From: Aplysia californica
Taxonomy: Eukaryota; Mollusca; Gastropoda; Aplysiida; Aplysiidae
Length of the DNA: 64,000 nucleotides
Direction of reading: 5' to 3'
NCBI RefSeq assembly: GCF_000002075.1
Contig: NW_004797816.1
Location: forward strand, 196,380-260,379
In this document: piece after piece, positions 34,736 through 47,000 of the stretch
How the letters are laid out: the number at the start of each line of letters is the position of its first letter
Position numbering within the stretch: position 1 is the first letter of the stretch
Translations under genes and position numbers: made by a program
The notes under the pieces: model-generated
What the model saw: only the letters and a program-made list of their open reading frames with translations
What the model was told of the DNA's origin: nothing
Database searches by the model: none

Positions 34736-35737
34736 TGTTACCTGTCCTTTCCACCCCATGATAAAAGTGAAAAACAAAATGCCATAAGGCCCAGAAGTCG
34801 TCCTCAAAATAAGTATGTGTTTTGTAAAGTAGGCCAATAATATTGGACTTCATATACTTCATTCTCTAAATGGACTTCTAGCTGACTGAGGGAAGCTGGT
34901 GTCTCCTCAAGAGGGTTGGGGAAAAGCAAGAGGAATATCCAACCTGCTGATAACTGGCACCATAAGCAAGCCCACCCTTTCATGGATCCTGGAGAGGAGG
35001 AAGGAGTAGCTAGGGCATTGTACCGCCTGTTATGATACAGGGGGGACATTAACATGTAATTATGCACAGTAGAATTGTAAATGGGCTGATTCATCAATGT
35101 CATGCCCATAACTGCGCCTGAACTGCAACAGGGAACTGCTGCTTTTTCTTTCCTAATCCTTATTATCAATATTTTTCCTCTACTTCTTTAGTATGTTTGT
35201 CACACTCTTGTGACCCTCTTTTTCCTGGGTGCCTTGATAGTCGAAGCAGACTTTGTGCTGTTCAAGCTAGAGAGGTGAGCAGAGTAAGCCTGATTCCCTG
35301 TACTGTAAAGACTTCTCTGTTGACATCCACTCCTTGGCGCTCATGCTCATGTGACCGTATGCAGTTGCCAGCCCCATAAAAACTCTACTAAAACTAAAAC
35401 TAAACAACATAGAAAGGAAGTGAGACGGTGAAGAGGGAGATAAGACGGAAAGAGAGTGCAAAAGGGGAAGGAAAAAAAAATTTTTTAATTCTCAAGATGA
35501 GAAGTAGGGAGACAAATGTGAATAGTTTTTTAAAAAGGAGGTAGAAAGCAGCTAGGAATAGTGAAACTGGAAATGAAACGGTTTAATTTGACAAACACAT
35601 GGACATAGCAACAGCGTTCTAGGAAATGGAAAAAGCAAGCAAGAAATAATAAAGGGAGACAAAAGAAATTGTGCCATCAGTGAGACTTCCAGCCATCTGC
35701 AAGTACTGAACAATACATTTTTAAAAATATATATATA
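34736..35737. other. Intergenic spacer with a LINE/SINE 3' tail
   Basis: At about 35328-35404 GCTCATGTGACCGTATGCAG is followed by CCATAAAAACTCTACTAAAAC and ACTAAAAC repeats. This is the same kind of 3' end as in the I/Nimb-like LINE and the SINEs, with a different simple tail. The 121-residue open frame on the minus strand at 34804-35169 is not recognised. Confidence 0.4.
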
Positions 35738-36524
35738 CAGTCCGTGCCGGCTATAAGCACGCCGGCCTTAAGCACGTTTCGGACTCAAGCACGCTAAATG
35801 GCTCTTACCGAATTTTTGCTATATAAATTACACGCCTATAAGCACGGTAACTTCGGCTTCAAGCACGCTTAATTTACAAGGCAGTCAATATTTTCATGAT
35901 GACCCATCGAAGTTCGAACGCAGTTTACACCGCAACAGTGGAGTGTGTCAAGAGAAACACAAAGAACGCAAGTGATAGACACACACACTCGCACGGGCGG
36001 AGAGGAAGGCAGAGAGATGCACACAGCTGTTCGCGCGGACATAGGATCTAGCCTAGGCCTAGGGCAAAGCTACACACGATCAACAACAAAAAAAAAGAGT
36101 CGGGGAGATGAGAAAGGGAGGCTGGCTGCGATTTCACCTTTGACCCTCGCTACCCATTAATCCTGATTGTGTATCACGCGCGAGGTGGGAGGAAGGCGGT
36201 GGTATGAGTGGCACAGCAGGCAGTGTGCTAAGGTAGGCCTAGTGTGCTGTATCGTGACTGGCCGTCTAAATTAAGTTTTCATTTCCCATTTGACCACAAA
36301 ATAAAAACAAACAAGCGAACGAAAACTACCATGGCGGGTGTCTAAATAACAGTGCACACTTTTGCGGGACCGCTATAGGCCTACTTACCAACAAAGGGAA
36401 ATAGCACGCGGAATTTTCTACATGAAAATCTCTGGATTATGTCTATTTCGCACTAAAGCACGCTTCGGCTTTAAGCACGCTTAAGCTTTCCCCCGATGAC
36501 CGTGCTTAAAGCCGGCATGGACTG
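35738..36524. mobile_element. TA-flanked MITE with repeated AAGCACG motif
   Basis: Termini CAGTCCGTGCCGGCTATAAG and its near-complement at 36505-36524, flanked by TA. The motif (C)TNNAAGCACG occurs about seven times in the first 160 bp and four times near the right end. The interior is GC-richer and without transposase. Architecture matches the other CAGT-ended elements in the window. Confidence 0.8.
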
Positions 36525-37520
36525 TATATCATTGTATGTGTGTGTGTGTGTGCCTAAAGAGTGGTAGGCCTACCAAAAGGATTTTAACCATTTTGAGTTA
36601 GGGGTTGTATGGACATTCAATGCTGAACACAGTGGTATTTGAATTTTTTATATATCTCAAGTGGTTTTTGAAATATTACACATTTTGCGAGGTAGGGTAT
36701 AGTATAAGGATCTAATTTTGAGAAAATTAGCTTTGAAGTTTAGAACACAAACAAACTTTTTAAAAAACGATGTTTCAATTGTTTCTGGTGTTTATTCATG
36801 GAAAATTCATTTCCAATTCGGCATTCAGTGGACATCAATATTATGATTAGAATTCAATGGTAAAACACTGCGGGGAAGAGAAAACATGCTTCAAGAATAG
36901 ATTTTAACACCTTCTAAAAGCAGTTTTCATTATGATATTATCTTTTTTAAAACATACCCTACCCTCAAAATAATTCAAAATAAAATACTTAAAAGTCAAA
37001 TCAATTAAAACTCTTTTAACACATAGTTAAAAAATGGTGGAACTATCATTTTTTTTAATGGAAACACATTTTGGTCAAAACAGTGATTTTTTGTCATTAT
37101 CAGCCTGTAGCTCAAAATGATCTGTGGCGACTTATCTTTCTCTAGGCACACACACATATGTATGAATACAAAAGGGAATGGGAATTAAACTAGAAAGAAA
37201 TAGGGAAGAAGAGTAGAAAAAAACGCAGTAAAGCTGTGAGCAATTCAAAACTCAGACTGATGATTTGTGTTTGCACAATCAATTGTATTGGGTAGGTGGT
37301 TTATTGAACAATTTAAAAACGAGCATTTCATGCATGTGTAAAAAATATTGCAAAACTTTATCATTAAATGAAACGACGTGCTGTAACTGTAAGCAGCAGA
37401 ACATTTATTTACCTCGGGCAAAAACAATGTAGAGCCTGACTCAACAGAAGTACACAGATGAGCAGGATACTCTTGCTTACTGAGCTAATGTCATGATTGT
37501 AGTAGTATTCTGCATATTTA
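36525..37520. other. Intergenic spacer
   Basis: A GT run at 36537-36552; otherwise AT-rich without recognised features. Confidence 0.5.
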
Positions 37521-38558
37521 CAGTAGTCTCCGCCTAAACGCACGGTGCTCGGGAGGGCTCCTTAGCGTGTGTTTATACGGAGCGTGCGTTTACATGAACC
37601 TTTGCAAGGGGAGGAAGGGACGCAGTCATCTCAATTCCTTATTACTCTAGTGATCTCCCCTGGAGGATGGGGGGTAATTTTGGCCGATAATATGACGACA
37701 CATGACTGTTTTGTGAAGGTTTCCCCGACTGGGGTTAAGAATACAACGGCGTTGAATGGGGTGGGGGGGGGGGGGGGGTCTCGAGAGACAACTCAATGTA
37801 ATGAATATGCACTATAAACGTCGGGAACAGAAAGCCTAAGAGGAAACTGTTGGTCGTAGTCATAGAGACGACGGACCAGCCACATGGCTTTCCAAACGAC
37901 CGCCCCCGACCGTAAATTCATGAGGAATCATCCTCGAGAAACATTTTCTCTTGTGATTCGTTGAACAAGCACGTTATAAGTTCTTCGAGCGCAGCTTATT
38001 ATTATGAGGCTTATTTGGCTAATCTTTAATCCTACAGAGGCCTGTCTAGTGTTTTACGGCATTTACGCATGTCGCGCATCAGGCCTAGATCTAACTAAAA
38101 ATTACACGCAGTCACTCAAACTCAAACACCAGTCAGAAACCTTCTATCAAAGATACATTTCCAGTGACCAATCAAAAAACATTTCAGTCCCTCCCCACAC
38201 ACACACACATTTAACCGACCAGCCCTAATCGAGACCTGTGCGACAGTGGAAAGTATGGTGTGTAGGTAAACGCTGCCCATCACTCTCTTTGTACGGCGTG
38301 AGGGGCACTCTCACCAAATATCCGGTTTTCTAGTAAATTCTAGGCTTGTCTTATGCAGGCTGTGCAGGTTATACTGGAAATTTCCCCTTGCTAAACTTAA
38401 CTTGTCGGCGTGTTTCGCGGATCGGAGCGTGCGTTTAGAGGGAGTGACCGTGCGTTTGTACGTCTAAATTATATAGTAAAAAAACCCGTCAGATGACGAA
38501 AGTGTGCGTTTGAGCGGAGCGTGCTTTTGTATGGCGTGCGTTTAGGCGGAGACTACTG
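37521..38558. mobile_element. TA-flanked MITE with perfect 24-bp inverted repeats
   Basis: CAGTAGTCTCCGCCTAAACG at the left and its exact complement at the right end continue to 24 bp. The subterminal regions repeat the (G)CGTGCGTTT(A/G) motif several times (for example GAGCGTGCGTTTACATG, GTGCGTTTGAGCGGAGCGTG). The near-perfect ends suggest a fairly recent insertion. No transposase. Confidence 0.85.
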
Positions 38559-39292
38559 TACAATTTTACACTATTATATTCTCTACTCATAAAACACAAG
38601 CTGATTAATCAAGTACCATTGGCCAGCAGCACTGCTGCTTTTTCACAGCTCAGCTGAACTTTAACTCAGGCCATTGAAAAGCAAGTCCTTGCAATCCCAG
38701 GCAAGGTTAGTGGCTGCTACTTCAATTCAGACAATTTCTAACGTTTGAATAGCTCTAAAAAGTTGCATCCAACATTTCAATAGCCTAACAAAAGCAACTA
38801 AAATATCAATTGACAATACTTGTATTGTAATCCAAACACCATAATCATAGGCTTGTCATTCATGGCGAATATAAACTTTAAAGTACATTAAAGCAGGGCT
38901 TGAGGTCATTATCATGATGTAATTTTGATAACTTCTTTTTTTTTATCTGAACCACTTCCCAGTATTTACAACCAATCGCCCTGAATAAAATAGCTGGACT
39001 CATCAAGCACCGACAAGAAAAACATGCACTCATACCTCACACACAAATCAAATAATTGAATATTTCAAATGTAGGCTTAAACTTTTTTTTCCTTTCTGAC
39101 ATGAACAAAACATAAACTTATTAATACTAAATTCATCTTGAAAGATCAGTACAGCGGGTTATGAAAAACTGAATCTGTAACTGCAACACAAAAAATTCCC
39201 GAAAACCTCTTCACCACAAGCATCTTTGTTCTTCATATATGACAAACCCTCAGATATATTCGATCAAAAACAGTACACTGGATGGAAAGGAA
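38559..39292 (-). other. 3' flank of LAMTOR5
   Basis: It holds the LAMTOR5 3' UTR on the minus strand. I do not see a canonical AATAAA on that strand here, so the end of the transcript is undetermined. Confidence 0.4.
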
Positions 39293-40949
39293 TCATGAGG
39301 TCTTGAACATTGCAGTTGTGAGGTTATCTGTTTTCTTGACAAGCACTGACCTGGATGAGAATACAAACAAGAAAACATTTTAAGAGTGAAACAAATCATC
39401 TTTTCCTTATTTTCCAAAACATGTACATCATGTATAATTATAATTACAGTGGAGTCCATTAATAACGAGTCCTGAAATAACAAGAAGTCTGTTATAAAGA
39501 CGCTATTCTAAAATCCTGCTTTTTTCTCTTCTTTATCTTTGTAAATAAAATACAGCTATAGCGCAATCAGACAAACACGCGAGTCGGTTATAGCGGAATA
39601 TTGCTGCTGCTGCGCACAGTGCATAGGCCAATTATGCAAAATGTAAAACCTCGCCAGTTGAGAAACTTGTTGGTGATCTAGCGAAACAAAGAATGGGAGA
39701 GCCCAGGTGTGTCAACAATGAAGGCCGGAGCGAATGAGTAGGGAGGATGTGGCATGTGCAGACAAGCAGAACGGATCACGTGACAGTAGGCCAGCCTACA
39801 CCTAGTCTAGATTATCAAGGCCTACCATGCCTCTCACTTCTCCAATGCAGGGACAGAGAGGTCACAGCAATGTGATGGATGGAGCGAATAAGTGACGTGT
39901 GAAAACAAACGGAATGCACCGCAGGGTGTGGGGGACAACACAGCGGGCGATTTAGCCTAAAGCCCTTTCTTTCTGATCGCGTACGTTGAGCTGTCAACAT
40001 CGCTAACGCTAGAGAAAGAAACCTGATTTGATTTTTGATCAAGTATGACCATGAGGTCATGTTGAAACCAAATCATTATCAGGGGAGATAACAAAAAGAA
40101 ATAAGCAGAAAACCAAACTCATAGATAAGGCCTACTTTATTATTTCCCTTGAATTTATTACTGGATCCCTTATAGCGCGAATCCTGCTATACTATAAGGG
40201 ACATTTTGTACCAGTCCAAAAAAAGATGGCTAAAGTGAAATCATTGAAACATACAACGTATTATGTATGCTATGACTATTTTACTACAGATTGTCTCTGC
40301 TGTGTTATCAACTTCAAGTTGCTTTAACTCTTTCACTCCTGCGAGCCATGTTTCACAGCTTGTTTTACCCCCAATGTTGGATCGCGAGATTCACAGCTCA
40401 CCACTTTCTGCTTCAAAACCATACCTACTTTTGTAACAATCGAAACTGAAATCCCAGGCTGAAAAATGATAGTCTTTAGACGCTAGTGATCACAGTTGTC
40501 CCACCCTCTCATGGAACTCACCTCTCATTTTGAGAAGTTGCAAGCAATATGCTGAGATCCACTAATTATATCAACTCACCCTGCTTCAGACTCCAAACAA
40601 ATTACAGGACTCGATGAGGGATTCCCTGGTGAAAGCCGTGAGGCCTGGTTGGTCAGTGCACTCAGTGACCCACTTGCATGTCGCGGTACATTGCCTTTGC
40701 CTGCATGAAAATGTTCATAAGTCAAACATGATGTAATTTAACCAGTAAATATGTACACTAAAGACAGTACAGGGGAAACCATATATAACAGGCCCGGTAA
40801 TAACAGGGATTTTTTAAATCCCCGTTTTTTCCTACTCTTTGTCTCTATTAAAAGTTTAATCGGCAATAACAGGGCCTCATCAGAGCCCAACCGGTTATAG
40901 CAGGAACAAAGGCTCGTTAACAATGTGTAAAAAGTAAGACAGAGAGAGA

Positions 40950-41029
<80 letters not shown>

Positions 41030-44000
41030 GTAAGCACACGCAAGCCATGCCACTGCAAGCACACACAGCTTGTGAAGCAAGAGAAGGCTGCGGTGTGCTG
41101 CAGACCTCGACCTAGCCCGAAACCTAGCAACACGCACGCGTAATGTGTCACCAACAATGTCAAGCGCATGAGAAACTGCCTTTCAATTGACAAAAAATAT
41201 GAAATAGTCCAGACTGTTGACTCCACTGGCAGAGATTTGTCGTTACTTCGACATTCCACGAGGGTCGATTCACACCACTATCAAGGATAGAGCGAAGACA
41301 GTGGCAGCATACTCCAATGGAAAGTTTGCTCTGTATCGAAAGAAGATGAGACTAACCGATGCAGATGCTGTGGACCAAACTCTTCTGATGTGGTTTAAGG
41401 AGGCAAGGAGAAAGTTAGTGCCAAAACCCCTGTTCGTGGGTACTTGTGGCAAGGGAAACCACCAATGAATAAGTACAGCTAGATTAGTCCACAAATGCTT
41501 ACTTTCCTTGCATTTCTGAAGGAACAGGGATCGGATATAACAGGACATTTTCTCTACTCCCACCATCCCTGTTATATCAGGTTTCCACTGTATTACTTTT
41601 GCCTACCCACAAAACAGAGATGCAGTTTTTTTCCTTTTCTTCTGTTATTTTTGTTATTTTCATTGTGAAATATGGTCAGACAAACAGTTATTATTCTCAG
41701 TATTTGTTTCCTGTTTAACCCCATATTAGTTGTGTTTCTTAACTGTCTTTCAGTTTGCAAAACGCAACTTCATTATTTTCAGTTATTTTTTTACAAAATC
41801 CCAATGGCAGCCCTAACAAAGACATACCACCTCTTGTCTTTTCATAAGAACACTATTACAACGTCCATTTTTATTCCCAGAACACAAAAGGTATACATTC
41901 AATTCACTTATTACTAAGTAGAAAGTAAAAACATAATTCTTCACAAGGTACATCATCACTGCCTGTGAATAAAGAGAGACACGCTCCAGTGATGTTACAT
42001 ATTGTCCAGTCATTTGACAACAGTCACAGTGATGATAATACAGTCAAACGACAACTCACATAATATTTGAGTAATACTGAAAGGAAAGAAAAGAAACAAT
42101 TACGAAAGGAACAGAAAAGAAAAGGGACCCATAAAACCAGTACATAATTATTTATAACATTTGATTGTAGATAAGGAAAGTGTCCACTCGGACTTTAGTG
42201 GAAGAAAGATAAGGGTAGACCCTAAAAAAATTGCAACAAAAATGAAACGTATATGGTTCGACAGATAAAATTTAGTGTAATAACATATTAAAAATCGGCA
42301 TTCGAAATCGTGGAGGAAATTGTTTTAAAAAGTGTTAAAAGTTGTCAAAAAAGCAAAATTTACATTACGACCAAATTGGTTTACCATACTTGCTTTGACG
42401 CGAAAATGTTTACGTAATTTGTACGGATTTTCCCGAAAATGATGTAATCGTCATCGGTATGGGCGCTTTTTATGTGAAACGTATGGGAAGCCAATATATT
42501 AAGAATACGTTTTCTCACATCCTCAGCCTTTCTGTGGATATTTATTGTTTACCGTGTAATTTCCCTCTACAGAATTTCCTCTTGTGCAATTGACATAACA
42601 AGGTGTGAATATTATTCTGGCCGTTGTACAACATAGAAAGAACAATATAGATGGGCCTGAAAGGTACCGAGTGCGCATTTTGTGTCACCGATCTTAAATA
42701 AGTGCAAAATCTTTTTTGCAAAACATAGAAAGACTAGTCATAGTTCAGGAAGCTTAACAGGCTGAAAGGCAAACTTCGGTTAAGTCTCGAAGAGTTCCTA
42801 TTTAGCACCCGCTGATTGTTTAAGGTCTGAAAAGAAAACTTTGCAGTCAAGCAAAGTCATAGAGACCTATATAATGTCATTTGCGTGTAAACCGAGACCC
42901 GAAGTCAGGACACAACAAAGAAAGTACGAACGAATGAACAACGACTATTCTTGGTTGTCTTTATTCGGTTGCGACTTCAAAATTTTCAAGCAGCTTCCAT
43001 GTTCTGTTACATTAGAAGTTGCATCTAAAAAAAAATAAGGACATCATTGAGACCTCAAGATGTTTTAAACATATATGCCGTTCATTATGTTGTATCCTGT
43101 CTGAAGGCAAATTAATTTCAGCAGATCAATATTCGGAATATGATGATCATTTTGGAAGACTATCTGCATGAGGTGAAGGGCACCGTACATTATATTATTA
43201 ATATCATTATGGACCACAGTAGCTGGGAAAGAAAAACTGATGGGTGCAAGGGAAAGCATAACATAGTGAATAGCGGAGGTTGATGGGGAGTAGGTGTTGT
43301 TACATTTCAGTAATCGGCTTCTTCAATTACACAAATGTGAGAATTTTATGAAACACGAAAGGGCTTTAAGGATGCCAGGTTGTCTAGCAAATTGTCTAGG
43401 CAGCTCGTCAATTGATCAAAAACCATCACTTGAAAAGAAGTCTATCCATCAGTAAATCTAATTGGATATATTTATGTAGAATAAAACGTGGTAACTTGGT
43501 GGCCTCTTTGTGCTGTTCCTTGAAACTGTCAATATGTACTACAATCCACGTATGAAAATAGTTGCCAGCCGACCGAGATCTATGATTGCTCCCTTTCTAG
43601 AAGAAACTTGTGCATTTTTATATCGCCACTTCTCCTCAAGGCCTCTTGTGAACTCATTGAACGCACTGGGACTCTGCTCCACATACCGAGAGGCTCAAAG
43701 ATTTAACTTGAATGCTACTGTTGGGTCACTCACTGGAAATATTCACGACTATAGCACACATCTGTACTCAGTTTGAGGCATTCAACTTTGACCGCAATAT
43801 AAGGAGTCCAGATGGAGAAAGGACATTCATTCATGGCATGGGGATTCCAGCAGCGCTCACACATACTCAACTGAAGAAAACGTTCATACCCCGGTCATCA
43901 GTGTAAAACTCCATCACAGTCCAGGTGGTTCTATATAGGGGAGCCTCTGGGAGCGCGAAGACTGGGATACAACAGAGTATCATTCTTTCATTAAGAGAGT

Positions 44001-47000
44001 TTCTTGAAATCTATCAGTGCTCTTTCCGATACCATTTTTCACTTCTCAATTCAAATGGACAAGAAATCTATGTCACACGTACTTCTCCAAAACTGTGAGA
44101 TATTTAGGTAAATTAGACTGCAGTTCAATGAATTGCACCTGCAAGAAAAATGACCTAGATTGCTATCCTGCCTGCAAATTTCTTCTTCTTCTTCTTCTCC
44201 TTCTTCTTCTTCTTCTGCTTCTTCTTCTTCTTCCTTCTACCCCCCCCCCCCCCCCACCCCCAATCGCTTTCTGTTATGTCAATCATATCTCTTTGTAAAT
44301 AGCTAGGCCTAGTTTTCGTAGTTACTAGTATCGATTACTCAATGGACATTACTACTCGAACTTTTTTGTCTCAACATTAAAAATCTGAGGATTTAGGGCT
44401 CAAAATCCTCCATTTCGGATTTAAAAAATAAGTTTAAAGCAACAGACTCACATGCATTGGTGTAAGATTTGTGTGTTTTGAGATATGGCGTGCGATTCTA
44501 AAAAGTTTTGGTATCGATATTTGACTATTTCGATACTATACCATAAAACGGCATTTTAAACAAATTTCCTCCCTTCCGATTCATGCCGATTTTCAGTATG
44601 TTATAGAGGAAGATTTTCTGGTTCTAATGACACCAAAATCATTTCTGTTGCAATTTTTTTACCCCCATAGTGTAATGCACAGCTAAAGTTATTCGCCTAC
44701 TTTGACTTCATTTGCTTAAGACTGACAATTTTTACTCTTTCATGTGGTTTTAGTTTTAGTAGAGGTTTTACGGCACTCGCAACTGCATAAGGTCATATGA
44801 GCGCCAGAAGATGAGAGGTGTTACAAGAAAGCAACAAACAAAAAAGAAGGGGAGACAAGGACAATAGATGTTTGATAGGAAAGAAGAAGCAAACCACACC
44901 AGAGCACCCGCCAACCACTCACTCTTTCATGTGTGATATACTAGTTTTAAAAAAGACTTTTTTACCTTGGGGGAGGGGGGGGGGGGTGACCTTTTGTTTC
45001 TTTTTCTTTAAGACTTGAAATAGCAAATTCAGCAGAGGCAACGTTTCACCTTAGCAAATAAACAGCCCAAATTCTTCTTTCCTATTCTTTGACTTTATGC
45101 AAACTTGCACATTAAGTCTCAGTAAGTAAGATTCTCTCCAGAATCGCGCAAACAACAACTGCGCTGTCAAAACTGAAGCCTATTTGGAGGGACAGAAACA
45201 TCATGTACAACTAAAAAATCAGACTAATGCGCTCACTGGTCATCTCAATATTTTTATACGCCTGCGAGTCGTGGACACTGACAGCAGAATTAGAGAAAAA
45301 CATTCAGACCACAGAAATGAGATGTTACCGCATCCCTGCGAGATGAATAAAGATTGTCATTGTCGACATCTCATACAAAGACCACGTTTCAAATGCTGAA
45401 GTACGAAAGAGAACCACCAGCGTAGTGGGGCTGCATGAAGATCTACTGATCACAGTGAAGAGACGAAAATTAAAATGGTATGGGAATGTCACAAGATCCA
45501 CAAGACTTGCCAAAACAATCCTGCAAGGAACCGTAGAAGGAAAGAGAAAGAGAGGAAGGAAGAGAAGGAGATGGGAGGACAACATTACAGAGTGGACAGG
45601 AGAGACGATGGGTGACAATCTGAGAAAAGCAGAGGACAAAAATAGATGGCGAGAGCTGGTTTTCAGATGCAGTGGAGCCCCCACGGTTGCCCCAACCATG
45701 GGATAGAAGAAGAAGAAGTAAGATGTATTTTTTTTCCTTCTCTTTCTTTTGTATAATTTGAAAATTTGTCTGCACTTATTATTATATTAAACATGTGCTC
45801 CGTTTTATGCCCTGGTGGTAGGCTATAGCAAACGAAATGCCAAGCTGGGTCAGTTTGATTTTTGCCCAATTTTGATTATCCCGTTTTGCAGTGTATTGCA
45901 CTCAAGGTAAGTAGACCTATACAAAATTAAACATGATACACTCAAAATTAGCTTAGTATTTTGTTCTCTTTTTTTTTGCAATAAAATAAAAACCACTGCA
46001 CTGCTGTTTATATCTGTGACATTAACATTAACAGTTTTGCCCAACTGCCCTTTCCCTTATCAAAGAAAGTTACTGTCCACCAAGTGCTGGCAATGAAATC
46101 AGCATGCAGACAAGCTGTCACCTAATGGGAACAGCAGGTCATGGCTCCTTTTGAGAAGGCTTTCTCCGTTCCACAATAATAATCATTCTTCTACAATAAC
46201 ACCAACGCATATATTCATGCACACTTATATGCGTGTACACAGACACATTATATACACACTTTAATGAAGTTGTTCCCTTTTGCAAATGAGGTCATTTCCC
46301 CCTCTTCCCGTCAAAAAGTATGTAGCAGACATCGGCTTATAAATTTTGTCTCATCAAATCCGATGGAATGGTTTTCAAAAGGGGGAAAATAGAATACAAA
46401 ATTCAAGGGCTGAAAAAGATTTTTTTTTTTAAACATAAAAAAATGATGTAGCCTATTAACAAAGGTAAAGACAATTACTGATAGTTTCAACTTCCTGCAG
46501 TATTTTTCGTTTCAGATTTAGCCATACACTTCTATCACTGATCTGCCAACTCCAAAGTAATGAGTCCATATAGTCTTCTGACAGATTGGTTTATACATGA
46601 TTTACTCCTCTAAAAATTATGCCATGTGTGGGAAAATTTTGCTCATCAAAAGCAGTAACAGAGACAGTGTACTCAAGCTTATATACCCAAACTTACTTTC
46701 CTTGGTCCAACAGTCAATTTAGCTTGCACTCTTTAACTAATCTAACCTAAGCAGAAACAGTGCATGAGGTTATGTCTTATCTAAGAATTGAACAATTGAC
46801 TTAAAACAAATTTTTCATTACCTGTGGCCTACAAGCAAAAATAAGTAACCAGGTTACACTGATGAGGCTCACTTGTTGTCAAAATATAACTTAAAAAGGC
46901 GCGTAATGAAGAAAATATGAAACATCAAATACTACTCTATTTAGTCTAAAACACCTTGTCGTCACACCTTGTCAAAAATGACTGAAACTACTAGTTATTG

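Noticed and set aside
34804-35169. 121-residue minus-strand frame
   Set aside because: No recognisable domain, no splice support, and part of it overlaps sequence near repeat tails.
41270-41566. 98-residue minus-strand frame opposite the Tigger HTH
   Set aside because: Antisense shadow of the plus-strand transposase fragment.
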